Shown here one piece after another: positions 27,270 through 35,351 of a stretch of 64,000 nt of DNA. The translations under genes and the position numbers were made by a program. Under the pieces are notes generated by a model. That model saw only the letters and a list, made by a program, of their open reading frames with translations. It had not been told where the DNA came from and made no database searches. The first letter of the stretch is position 1; each line of letters begins with the position of its first letter. Source of the stretch: Duganella sp. BJB480 (GTDB lineage Bacteria; Pseudomonadota; Gammaproteobacteria; Burkholderiales; Burkholderiaceae_D); NCBI GenBank assembly GCA_003416985.1, contig QVIN01000001.1, positions 434,001 through 498,000 of the forward strand. The letters are read 5' to 3'.

Positions 27270-29621
27270 ATGGACGACAACAAACCAGCCGCCCCCGCCG
27301 GCAAGATCGAACCCTACACCCATCCGGCCGCCGGCTGGGGCGCCTTGAAGTATGTGGCGCTCAACCTGCTCAAGGAGCGGGTCAGCGGCGTCAATTACAA
27401 GTCGCTGTTTGCGCAGAACCAGCCGGATGGTTTCGATTGTCCTGGCTGCGCGTGGCCGGACCGCGAGCACAGTTCCACCTTTGAGTTCTGCGAAAACGGC
27501 GTCAAGGCGGTGGCGGCGGAATCGACCAGCAAGCGCGTGACCGAAGATTTCTTTGCCCGCCACACCGTCGCAGAGCTGCTGGAGCAATCCGACTATGAAC
27601 TGGAACAGCACGGGCGCCTGACCGCGCCGATGCGCTACGACGCCGTCAGCGACCGCTACGTGCCGGTATCGTGGCAGGCGGCGTTCGCGCTGGTGGCGCG
27701 CGAGCTCAATGCGCTGGACCACCCGGACCAGGCGGCGTTCTACACCTCGGGCCGCGCCAGCAACGAGGCGGCCTTCCTGTACCAGCTGTTCGCGCGCGCC
27801 TACGGTACCAACAACTTCCCCGATTGCTCCAACATGTGCCACGAGGCGACCAGCCGCGGCCTGCCTGGCACCGTCGGCGTCGGCAAGGGCACGGTGACGC
27901 TGGACGACTTCGAACAGGCGGACACGTTGCTCATCTTCGGCCAGAATCCCGCCACCAACCATCAGCGCATGCTGGGCGAGCTGCGTGATTGCGCGCGGCG
28001 CGGCGCCACCATCGTGTCCATCAATCCGCTGCGCGAGCGGGGACTGGAGCGTTTCACCAGTCCGCAGCACCCGGTCGAGATGCTGACCATGTCCAGTACC
28101 CCGATCTGCTCGATGTTCGTACAGCCGCGCCTTGGCGGCGACTTCGCGCTGATCAAGGCGCTGGCCAAGCGCCTGCTGGAGCTGGACGACCATGCGCTGC
28201 TGCACGGCATAAAACGCGTGCTGGATGTGGACTTCATCGAACAACACACCGCAGGCTTCAACGAGTTTGCGCGGGATTTGCGCAACGAGAGCTGGCGGCT
28301 GCTGGTCGACGAATCCGGCGTGCCGCGCGCGGAGATCGAAGCGCTGGCCCAGGTCTATGCCCGCGGCGAGCGCGTGATCGCCACCTGGGGCATGGGCCTG
28401 ACGCAGCATAAGAATTCGGTGCCGACGATACAGATGCTGTCCAACCTGATGCTCATGCGCGGCAATATCGGCCGCCGTGGCGCGGGCCTGTGCCCGGTGC
28501 GCGGCCATTCCAACGTGCAGGGCGACCGCACGGTGGGTATCGAGGAACGCCCGACCGCAGCCTTCCTGGACCGCATGCGGGAGGTCTTCGATTTCGAACC
28601 GCCGCGTCATCACGGCTACGACGTGGTGGCCACCATCGCCGCGATGGCCGAAGGGAAGGTCAAGGTCTTCGTTGGCCTGGGCGGGAATTTCGCCGTCGCC
28701 ACGCCGGATACGCCGCTGACTTTCAAGGCCTTGCAGTCCTGCGAGCTGACGGTGCATATCGCCACCAAGCTCAATCGCAGTCACTTGATCCACGGCCGCC
28801 AGGCGCTGATCCTGCCGACGCTGGGCCGCACCGAGATCGATGTGCGGGGCGGCTTGCCGCAGGGTGTCACGGTCGAGGATTCGATGAGCATGGTGCATAT
28901 TTCGTATGGCATCAACAAGCCGGCGTCGGAGGCGCTGCTGTCCGAGATCGCCATCGTTTCGCACATGGCGGAAGCCACGCTGGGCAGCGGGGCGGGGCGC
29001 GGGCGGCACGCGCTGGCGTGGCCTGCCTACCGCGACGACTACGCGCGCATCCGGGACGATATCGAGAAGGTGTTCGACGATTTCTACGACTACAACGCGC
29101 GGATCGCGGTGCCGGGCGGATTCCACTTGAAGGTGGCCTCGCGCGAGCGCGAATGGCATACCGCCAGCGGCAAGGCGCAGTTCGTGTCCCACCAGGTCGA
29201 GCGCGATACGCCGATCGCGCGCGCCATGCTGCGCTACGGCCAGCGCCTGATGGTGATGATGACCACTCGTTCGCACGACCAGTACAACACCACCATCTAC
29301 GCGCTGGACGACCGCTATCGCGGCGTGTTCGGCATGCGGCGGGTGATCTTCATCAACCAGGCCGATATCGACATGCTGGGCATGAAGGCCGGCGACTGGG
29401 TCGACGTGCGGAGCGTCTGGGAGGACGATGTCGAGCGCCGCGCCGACGGCTTCATGCTGGTGGCCTACGACATCCCGCGCGGCTGCATCGGCGCCTACTA
29501 TCCGGAGACCAATCCGCTGGTGCCGCTGTCCAGCGTGGCCGACGGCGCCGGCACGCCGACGTCGAAGTCGATCCCGGTGCTGCTGTCGCCGGGCGCCATG
29601 CCGGCCAACGGCGGGAGGTGA
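27270..29621 (+). CDS. FdhF/YdeP-family molybdopterin oxidoreductase
   Basis: 783 aa. Matches the YdeP branch of the DMSO-reductase superfamily: 'GFDCPGCAWPDREHSSTFEFCENGVKAVA' near the N-terminus, 'NNFPDCSNMCHEATSRGLPGTVGVGKGTVT', 'TLLIFGQNPATNHQRML', 'GHSNVQGDRTVGI' and the C-terminal molybdopterin dinucleotide-binding domain ('TTRSHDQYNTTIYALDDRYRG', 'GCIGAYYPETNPLVPL'). There is no twin-Arg leader, so it is cytoplasmic. E. coli YdeP is linked to acid resistance, but its reaction is undefined. AAGGAG precedes the ATG by 10 nt. Its last codons contain the ribosome site (GGAGG) for the bestrophin gene 4 bp away, so the two are coupled. Confidence 0.9.
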   Translation: MDDNKPAAPAGKIEPYTHPAAGWGALKYVALNLLKERVSGVNYKSLFAQNQPDGFDCPGCAWPDREHSSTFEFCENGVKAVAAESTSKRVTEDFFARHTVAELLEQSDYELEQHGRLTAPMRYDAVSDRYVPVSWQAAFALVARELNALDHPDQAAFYTSGRASNEAAFLYQLFARAYGTNNFPDCSNMCHEATSRGLPGTVGVGKGTVTLDDFEQADTLLIFGQNPATNHQRMLGELRDCARRGATIVSINPLRERGLERFTSPQHPVEMLTMSSTPICSMFVQPRLGGDFALIKALAKRLLELDDHALLHGIKRVLDVDFIEQHTAGFNEFARDLRNESWRLLVDESGVPRAEIEALAQVYARGERVIATWGMGLTQHKNSVPTIQMLSNLMLMRGNIGRRGAGLCPVRGHSNVQGDRTVGIEERPTAAFLDRMREVFDFEPPRHHGYDVVATIAAMAEGKVKVFVGLGGNFAVATPDTPLTFKALQSCELTVHIATKLNRSHLIHGRQALILPTLGRTEIDVRGGLPQGVTVEDSMSMVHISYGINKPASEALLSEIAIVSHMAEATLGSGAGRGRHALAWPAYRDDYARIRDDIEKVFDDFYDYNARIAVPGGFHLKVASREREWHTASGKAQFVSHQVERDTPIARAMLRYGQRLMVMMTTRSHDQYNTTIYALDDRYRGVFGMRRVIFINQADIDMLGMKAGDWVDVRSVWEDDVERRADGFMLVAYDIPRGCIGAYYPETNPLVPLSSVADGAGTPTSKSIPVLLSPGAMPANGGR

Positions 29622-29625
29622 CGCC

Positions 29626-30546
29626 ATGATCGTTCGTCCAACCGGCAACTGGTTGCGCATGTTGTTCGTATGGGACGGCTCGGTGCTCAAGTCGATTGTT
29701 CCGCAACTGCTGCTGATGCTGGCGATCAGCTCATTGGCGGTGATGACCGGCGGCCGCATCGACGGCGTCAAGATCCCGCTGGATACGGCGCCGTTTCCGC
29801 TGGTCGGCGTCAGCCTGGCGATTTTCCTCGGCTTCCGCAACAACGCCGCGTATGCGCGCTTTGTCGAGGCGCGGCAGATATGGGGCCGCATCCTGGTCGC
29901 GGCGCGGTCGCTGACGTCGCAGGCGCTCAGCTACCTGCCGCAGGAGGACGAAGGCTTCGCCCGTCAGCTGTTCGTGCGGCGCCTGATCGCCTTTGCCTAC
30001 GCGCTGACGCACCAGCTGCGCGGCACCGATCCCAAGCCGGACCTGGCGCGCTACCTGAACGAGGAGGACATGGCGCAGCTGAGTGGCTTGGACTACATCC
30101 CCGTGGCGCTGCTGGACCGTTTGCGCCTGATGCTGGCGCGCGCCGCCCGCAGGGGGCAAGGGTCGGAGCAGATGCTGTGGATGCTGGACGCACAGGTCGC
30201 CGAGCTGGCGGCGGCCGTCGGCGGCTGCGAGCGTATCAGCAATACGCCGATTCCCTATCCCTACGGCGTGCTGGTGCACCGCACCGTCTACCTGTACTGC
30301 TTCCTGCTGCCGTTTGGCCTGGTGGACGCCATCGGCCTCGCCACGCCGCTGATCTCCGTGTTTGTCGCCTACACGCTGTTCGCGCTGGAGGCGATCGCAC
30401 AGGAGATTTCGGAGCCCTTCGGCACGGAGCCGAACTGCCTGGCGTTGCACGCGATGACGCGCAATATCGAACGTTCGTTGCTGGAGCAGTGCGGCCAGGC
30501 CAAGCCCGAGCAGCTCGTGCCCTGTTCGCGCTACTACATCAACTGA
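29626..30546 (+). CDS. Bestrophin-family anion channel protein
   Basis: 306 aa inner-membrane protein of the bestrophin/UPF0187 family. It starts 'MIVRPTGNWLRMLFVWDGSVLKSIVPQLLLMLAIS', the usual W-x(n)-G-S-V beginning, and contains 'PFPLVGVSLAIFLGFRNNAAYARFVEARQIWG', the most conserved block, plus 'TPIPYPYGVLVHRTVYLYCFLLPFGL' and 'EISEPFG'. Four hydrophobic helices are visible. Bacterial members form pentameric channels, some cation- rather than anion-selective, so selectivity is open. It is translationally coupled to the YdeP gene. Its last 8 bp overlap the convergent MocR gene's 3' end. Confidence 0.9.
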   Translation: MIVRPTGNWLRMLFVWDGSVLKSIVPQLLLMLAISSLAVMTGGRIDGVKIPLDTAPFPLVGVSLAIFLGFRNNAAYARFVEARQIWGRILVAARSLTSQALSYLPQEDEGFARQLFVRRLIAFAYALTHQLRGTDPKPDLARYLNEEDMAQLSGLDYIPVALLDRLRLMLARAARRGQGSEQMLWMLDAQVAELAAAVGGCERISNTPIPYPYGVLVHRTVYLYCFLLPFGLVDAIGLATPLISVFVAYTLFALEAIAQEISEPFGTEPNCLALHAMTRNIERSLLEQCGQAKPEQLVPCSRYYIN

Positions 30547-31987
30547 GGCGCGCCGTGGTCAGCTCGCGGGCCAATTGGCCCAGCATCCGCACCGCCGCCT
30601 CCACCTCGGCGGTCCAGGGATAGCTGTAGTTCAGGCGGATGCAGTGCTGGTACGCGTCGCCGGTGGCGAACATATTGCCGGCGCCGATGCTGATGCCGCG
30701 CTCCTGCGCCCTGGCATACAGCTCCAACGCGCGCACCGCCGGCGGCATGGTCACCCACAGCAGATAGCCGCCGGCCGGTTGCGACACGCCGGTTCCCGGC
30801 GGGAAAAAGCGCAGCACGGCGGCCGACATGATGCTGGCCTGCTGCGCGTAGGCCTTGCGCAGTTTGCGCAGGTGGTAGTCGTAGCCGTCGTTCTTTAGGT
30901 ATTCGGCGATGGCCAACTGCGGCAGCGCGGCGGTGTTGAGCGAGTTGAGGAACTTGAGCTTTTCGACCTGCGCGCGGTAGCGCCCGGGCAGCGTCCAGCC
31001 GATGCGGTGGCCGGTGTCCAGGCTCTTGGAGAACGAGTTGCAGTGCAGGACCAGGCCGCGCGTGTCGTACTGCTTCAGGGAGCCGGGATGGCTGTCGCCG
31101 TAATACAGCTCGTGATACACATCGTTCTCGATCGCCGGCACGTCGTGCCGCGCCAGCATCTGCACCAGCGCGCGCTTGCGCTCATCGCTCATCAGGAAAC
31201 CCAGCGGGTTCTGGAAGTTCGGCATCAGGATGCAGGCCTTGACGCCCTGTTCGACGATGGCGCGTTCCAGCGCTTCGATGTCGATGCCGTGCACGGCGTC
31301 GGTGGCGATTTCCAGCACCCGCATGCCCATGCGCTGCAGCGCCTGCAGCAGCGCGTAGTAGGTCGGCGATTCCACCGCCACCAGGTCGCCCGGCTGGGCC
31401 ACCGCTTGCAGGCACAGGTTGATCGCCTCGGTGGCGCCGGTGGTGATGATGATTTCGGCCGCGTCCACGGTCAGGCCGTTTTCCATGTGGCGCCGGGCGA
31501 TCTGGCGTATCAGTTCCGGATTCCCCGGCGGCAGGTCGGACAGCTGTTGATGCTGGCCGCCGCGCCGGGAGGCGACGCCGGCGTGGTAGTTCAGCCGCGC
31601 CCACGGGAAGGGCGCCGGGTCGGGGAAGGGCGAGCCAAGCGGGATGCTGCCCTGGTCAATGGAGCGCAAGGTCGTCAGCACCAGCGTGCTGGTATCGAGC
31701 GCCGGCGCGCGCGCCAGCTCGGCGGGCGACAATGCGGCCTGCGAGGCGCCGGCCTGCGTGGCACCATCTGGCCGGCGGCGCACGAAATAGCCGGACTGCG
31801 GCCGTGCCTCGATGACGCCACGGCTCTCCAGCAACAGGAAGGCGCGGACCACCGTCGAAATGCTCAACTGATGGTGCTGGGCGGTCTGGCGTACCGACGG
31901 TACGCGGTCGCCTTCGCGCAGCACGCCTTGAGCGACCTGGCCGGCGATGGCATCGGCCAGCGTCTCATAGAGTTTCTCGGTTTTCAT
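30539..31987 (-). CDS. MocR-type PLP-dependent regulator (GntR winged helix + aminotransferase fold)
   Basis: 482 aa. Residues 1-75 form a GntR winged helix ('LREGDRVPSVRQTAQHHQLSISTVVRAFLLLESRGVIEARPQSGYFV'); about 95-470 form a fold-type I aminotransferase domain with 'TTGATEAINLCLQAV', 'VESPTYYALLQAL', 'PNFQNPLGFLM' and the PLP lysine K321 in 'NSFSKSLDTGHRIGW'. Such proteins usually sense PLP or amino compounds and control transport or biosynthesis genes. The start is ATG 31987 (MKTEKLYETLADAI); further upstream in this frame is a shadow of the Gfo/Idh gene. It is 68 bp downstream of the Gfo/Idh gene on the same strand and could be co-transcribed. Its target cannot be told. Confidence 0.9.
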   Translation of the reverse strand: MKTEKLYETLADAIAGQVAQGVLREGDRVPSVRQTAQHHQLSISTVVRAFLLLESRGVIEARPQSGYFVRRRPDGATQAGASQAALSPAELARAPALDTSTLVLTTLRSIDQGSIPLGSPFPDPAPFPWARLNYHAGVASRRGGQHQQLSDLPPGNPELIRQIARRHMENGLTVDAAEIIITTGATEAINLCLQAVAQPGDLVAVESPTYYALLQALQRMGMRVLEIATDAVHGIDIEALERAIVEQGVKACILMPNFQNPLGFLMSDERKRALVQMLARHDVPAIENDVYHELYYGDSHPGSLKQYDTRGLVLHCNSFSKSLDTGHRIGWTLPGRYRAQVEKLKFLNSLNTAALPQLAIAEYLKNDGYDYHLRKLRKAYAQQASIMSAAVLRFFPPGTGVSQPAGGYLLWVTMPPAVRALELYARAQERGISIGAGNMFATGDAYQHCIRLNYSYPWTAEVEAAVRMLGQLARELTTARLS

Positions 31988-32055
31988 AGGTGGCAGCGTA
32001 ACGGAATCCGCGCGCGGCTGCCACTTTACTTCGACCCGGCGATGCGCCGGTGTGG

Positions 32056-33147
32056 CTATTTGAGCCGCATCCGTTGGCCGCTGCCGCTGGACGCTTCGAT
32101 CTTGTCGAGCAGCTCGTGCATCACCAGCGCGTCGGCGAAGGTGGGCGCCAGCCGGGTGCCGTCCCGTACATCGCGTGCGTAGGCCGCGTACAGGTTGGTC
32201 AACTCCAGCTGGCTGCCACCCAGGTCGCTGGCCGGCAGCCAGTTGTACGCCTCCGGGACCGGCAGCACGCGCATGGGCTGGGCGTCGCCCTGCGCGCCTT
32301 CGATGACGTTGAAGGCGTCGCCGAAGCTGGTGTGATTGGAGATTTTCAGGTCGCCTTCGGAACCGGTCAGGTCCAGCTGCCAGCCGAAGTTGTTGCGCTT
32401 GCCCGCTTCCAGGTGGGCCGTCAGCACGGCGCCGTTGGCGAAGGTGCCGCCCACCACCACCTGGTCCGCCAGCGTGTGCGGAAGGACCGTGCCGGATTCG
32501 ATCAGCGTCACTTCCTTGAACTGGTTGACCGTCAGCGCGTGGATGCTGTCCGGGTGGCCCAGCATGGTGAAGACGGCGTCGAAGAAGTGGCCGCCGTAGA
32601 TCGACAGCAGGCTGGAAAAATTCTCGGCCGGGACGGTGAAGTACAGCGATTGCAAGCGCCGCTTCTGGAAGTATTCGACGCTGACGTGCAGCCGCACCGA
32701 GCGCAGTTCGCCGATGTAGCCGTCGCGCAGCAGGTCGCGCACGTAGCGGTAGTCCGGGCCGAGGCGGCGTTGCAGTCCGACGGTGTGGCGCACGCCGGCG
32801 CGGTCGGCCAACTCCATCAGTTCCTGCGACACGGCCTTGCTCGGGGTGAGCGGCCATTCGCTGTAGACGTCCTTGCCGGCGGCGATGGCGGCGCGTATCG
32901 CCCGCTCGTGGCTGGGCGCGGGATTGAGCACCAGCACCAGGTCGACTTCGGGATGGGCGACCAGCGCCTCCAGCGAATTCAATGCGTACTTGATGCCGTG
33001 CTGCGCGGCGATTGTGTCGGCCTTTTCCTGGCTGCGGCTGAAGATCGCGGTGATCTCGTATTGCGGCAGCAGTTTCAGGGAGGGGATGTGGCCATATTCA
33101 GCCCAGGTCCCTGCGCCGACGATGCCTACGCGGATTTTTTCGTTCAT
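32056..33147 (-). CDS. Gfo/Idh/MocA-family oxidoreductase, Gal80-like subgroup
   Basis: 363 aa. N-terminal Rossmann fold with the dinucleotide motif 'VGIVGAGTWAEYGHIPSLKLL'. Where most family members have the catalytic E-K-P, this one reads 'YSEWPLT': the Lys is Trp. E-W-P-L is the form I associate with Gal80-like proteins, so it may bind NAD(P) without normal dehydrogenase chemistry or act as a sensor. GAAGGAG is placed 6 nt before the ATG at 33147. The sequence between it and the LysR gene contains three phased repeats (33194-33254). Its own sugar substrate is unknown, and it is unrelated to the WlbA-like enzyme at 58995. Confidence 0.82.
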   Translation of the reverse strand: MNEKIRVGIVGAGTWAEYGHIPSLKLLPQYEITAIFSRSQEKADTIAAQHGIKYALNSLEALVAHPEVDLVLVLNPAPSHERAIRAAIAAGKDVYSEWPLTPSKAVSQELMELADRAGVRHTVGLQRRLGPDYRYVRDLLRDGYIGELRSVRLHVSVEYFQKRRLQSLYFTVPAENFSSLLSIYGGHFFDAVFTMLGHPDSIHALTVNQFKEVTLIESGTVLPHTLADQVVVGGTFANGAVLTAHLEAGKRNNFGWQLDLTGSEGDLKISNHTSFGDAFNVIEGAQGDAQPMRVLPVPEAYNWLPASDLGGSQLELTNLYAAYARDVRDGTRLAPTFADALVMHELLDKIEASSGSGQRMRLK

Positions 33148-33193
33148 ACCGGCTCCTTCAAAATGTGCGGAGGGCCAGCTTGACGGCATCGGT

Positions 33194-33254
33194 TTCGAAG
33201 ATAAATGGGCTGGAGTTCCGAAGATATCGGACATTTTGCTCCGAAATCGCCGGA
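33194..33254 (-). promoter_or_regulatory. Three repeats phased at 23 bp upstream of the Gal80-like gene
   Basis: T(T/C)CGAA-type units begin at 33194 (TTCGAAGATA), 33217 (TCCGAAGATATCGGA) and 33240 (TCCGAAATCGCCGGA), exactly 23 bp apart. The second and third are also imperfect inverted repeats (TCCGA...TCGGA and TCCG...CGGA). They lie 47-107 bp upstream of the Gfo/Idh start and just after the LysR stop, a plausible multi-site operator for LysR or another regulator. Confidence 0.55.
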
Positions 33255-33255
33255 G

Positions 33256-34140
33256 CTAGATGCGCAGGTTCTTCACCACGTAGTCGATGAACACCCGCAG
33301 TTTGGGCGAGGCGTAGCGGCTGGCTGGCCACAGCAAGGAAAACGTCACCGTCTGCTCCACGTGGTCGGCCAGGATGACCTGCAGGCGGCCGTCCTTCAGT
33401 TCATCCTCGATGATGAAGGTGGGCAGGAAGGCGATGCCTTCGCCTTGAAGCAGTGCGTAGGTGATCGCTTCGAGGGTGCTGCATGTCATGCGCTCGTTCA
33501 GTTGCGGCTCGGGTTCGTCCGCCGCCAGCTTGAAGGGCCAACGTTCGATGCGGCCGGTGGCGGCGAACTTGTGCAGCAGGCAGTGGTGCCGCGCCAGTTC
33601 GCGCGGATGCACGGGCGTTCCATGCCGCGCCAGGTAGGCCGGCGAGGCCACCACCACCTGCGGGCAGGCGCCGATGCGGCGCGAGGCCAGACGCGAATCG
33701 TGGTGGGTACCGGTGCGGATCACGGCGTCGAAACCTTCTTCGATGATGTCGACCATGCGCTCGGACAGGTCGATTTCCAGGACGATATCGGGATAGCGGC
33801 GCATGAAGCCCGTCAGCGTCGGCATCACCAGGCCGGTGAGCTGCGGGGTGCTGACGCGCAGGCGGCCGCCGGGTTTGCCGGAGAGCTCCGACAGTTCCGC
33901 TTCCGCAGCCTCCACTTCGCTGAGGATGCGCCGGCAGCGCTCCAGGAACAGCGCACCTTCGGCGGTGAGCGTGATGCTGCGGGTGCTGCGGTGGAACAGC
34001 CGCACCGCCAGCCGTTCTTCCATGCGGGCGATGCCCTTGCCGACGGCTGACGAGGATACCCCCAATTGCGCACCCGCCTTGGTGAAGCTGCGCGTCTCGG
34101 CGACGGTGACGAACATCGAAATACCGTTCAGGCTGTTCAT
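33256..34140 (-). CDS. LysR-family transcriptional regulator
   Basis: 294 aa. N-terminal winged helix 'MNSLNGISMFVTVAETRSFTKAGAQLGVSSSAVGKGIARMEERLAVRLFHRSTRSITLTAEG', then a LysR substrate-binding domain (about 90-290). It lies upstream of and in the same direction as the Gal80-like gene, 108 bp apart, with the MDR gene further upstream in the same direction. That is unusual for LysR, which is mostly divergent from its target. The leader (34141-34208) contains CGATATA (34159-34165) and TATATCG (34184-34190) as inverted arms, a possible autoregulatory site. Confidence 0.9.
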   Translation of the reverse strand: MNSLNGISMFVTVAETRSFTKAGAQLGVSSSAVGKGIARMEERLAVRLFHRSTRSITLTAEGALFLERCRRILSEVEAAEAELSELSGKPGGRLRVSTPQLTGLVMPTLTGFMRRYPDIVLEIDLSERMVDIIEEGFDAVIRTGTHHDSRLASRRIGACPQVVVASPAYLARHGTPVHPRELARHHCLLHKFAATGRIERWPFKLAADEPEPQLNERMTCSTLEAITYALLQGEGIAFLPTFIIEDELKDGRLQVILADHVEQTVTFSLLWPASRYASPKLRVFIDYVVKNLRI

Positions 34141-34158
34141 ATGGTTGCATTCAAGTGA

Positions 34159-34190
34159 CGATATATTGCGGAAGTATCTGTCCTATATCG
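34159..34190 (-). promoter_or_regulatory. Inverted repeat in the LysR leader
   Basis: CGATATA (34159-34165) and TATATCG (34184-34190) are perfect inverted arms separated by 18 bp, about 20-50 bp upstream of the LysR start at 34140. LysR proteins commonly repress themselves through such sites. Confidence 0.4.
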
Positions 34191-34208
34191 CCAGGATTGC
34201 AAGCCATT

Positions 34209-35213
34209 TTAATCGCCGGCGACCTGCACCACCACCTTGCCGCGCGCCGTACCGTCGAGCAGCGCGGCGTGGGCGGCGCCGACGCTGGCCGCGTCCAGCG
34301 TGTAGACGCCGGCGTCCAGCGCGACCTTCAATTTGCCTTCGGCGACCAGCGCGGCGGCTTCCTTCATGATCGCGCCGTGGTGGGCGCGGCCTTTGCCGGA
34401 CAACAGCGGCAGCAACGTGAACACGCCCGAGTAGGTCGCGGCGCGGAACGACAGCGGCGCCAGCGCGTGCGTGCCCCAGCCCAGGCAGCTGACCACATGG
34501 CCGCCGTACTGGCGCGCGGCGCGGAACGAGGCGTCCAGCGTGGCACCGCCGACGGTGTCGTAGACCACGTCGAAACCCTCGCCGCCGGTGTGTTGCTGGA
34601 CGTATTGTTCGACGCTGGTGCTTCGATAGTCGATGAAGGTCGCGCCCATGTTCTCGATGGCCTCGCGCTGGCCGGCGCCGCCGGTTGCGTAGACCTGCGC
34701 GCCGCGCGCCGCCGCCAGCTGCACCGCCATGTGGCCGACGCCGCCGGCGCCGCCGTGCACCAGCACTTTCATGCCTTCGCCGACGCGGGCGCGGTCGACC
34801 AGGCCTTCCCAGGCGGTGATGAAGATCAGCGGCAGGGCGGCCGCTTCGCGCATCGCCAGCTGCGGCGGCATGTGCGCCAGCAGGCGGGCGTCCACCGCAG
34901 CGTATTGCGCCAGCGAGCCTTGTACATCGCCTATGCCGCCCGTCATGCCGAAGACGCGGTCTCCGGGCGCGAAGCCCTGCACATCGTCGCCGACGCTGTC
35001 GACGATGCCGGCGATGTCGATGCCCGGCACGGCGGGCAGCCGGACCTGGGCGTGATCGGCCTTGCCGGCGGCGATCTTGGTGTCGAGCGGGTTGACGCCG
35101 CTGGCGATCACGCGCACCAGCACCTGGCCGGCGGCGGCCACAGGGCGGGCGATCCGTTGATCCGACAGCGGTGCGCCAAAGGTGTTCAATACGACGGCTT
35201 GCATGGTGTTCAT
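34209..35213 (-). CDS. Zinc-type/quinone-oxidoreductase-like MDR alcohol dehydrogenase
   Basis: 334 aa medium-chain dehydrogenase/reductase. GroES-like N-terminus ('GQVLVRVIASGVNPLDTKIAAG', 'PAVPGIDIAGIVDSVGDDVQGFAPGDRVFG') and a Rossmann core with 'VLVHGGAGGVGHMAVQLAAARGAQVYAT'. The structural-zinc Cys cluster is absent, so it belongs to the NADPH:quinone oxidoreductase/enoyl reductase side of the family. The start is the ATG at 35213 (MNTMQAVVLNTFG) with GAGGAG 8 nt upstream; longer reading to 35291 is not supported. It is divergent from a LysR gene with a shared 138-bp control region containing a palindrome, so it is likely regulated by that LysR protein. The substrate is probably a quinone or reactive enone. 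Confidence 0.88.
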   Translation of the reverse strand: MNTMQAVVLNTFGAPLSDQRIARPVAAAGQVLVRVIASGVNPLDTKIAAGKADHAQVRLPAVPGIDIAGIVDSVGDDVQGFAPGDRVFGMTGGIGDVQGSLAQYAAVDARLLAHMPPQLAMREAAALPLIFITAWEGLVDRARVGEGMKVLVHGGAGGVGHMAVQLAAARGAQVYATGGAGQREAIENMGATFIDYRSTSVEQYVQQHTGGEGFDVVYDTVGGATLDASFRAARQYGGHVVSCLGWGTHALAPLSFRAATYSGVFTLLPLLSGKGRAHHGAIMKEAAALVAEGKLKVALDAGVYTLDAASVGAAHAALLDGTARGKVVVQVAGD

Positions 35214-35295
35214 GGAGTGGCTCCTCGGTGGTGGATTGATGGAGCCATTCTGCGGCCGGAAGGCGGCCGGAAAAAGTGGGCCGCGCCGCATTCAG

Positions 35296-35314
35296 TATCC
35301 CGGAATCGTGGATA
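35296..35314. promoter_or_regulatory. LysR-box-like palindrome between divergent MDR and LysR genes
   Basis: TATCC-N9-GGATA (35296-35314) is a perfect inverted repeat with the T-N11-A outline of a LysR recognition site. It lies 38 bp upstream of the LysR GTG start and 83 bp upstream of the MDR start, where a divergent regulator normally binds. Confidence 0.5.
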
Positions 35315-35351
35315 ATCGGGCTGGAATCGCCCCGCCGAACAAGGAGAGAAC

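Noticed and set aside
30539..32857. Long minus-strand frame extending the MocR regulator upstream by about 290 codons
   Set aside because: The extra part is an out-of-frame reading of the Gfo/Idh gene; homology and domain structure begin at ATG 31987.
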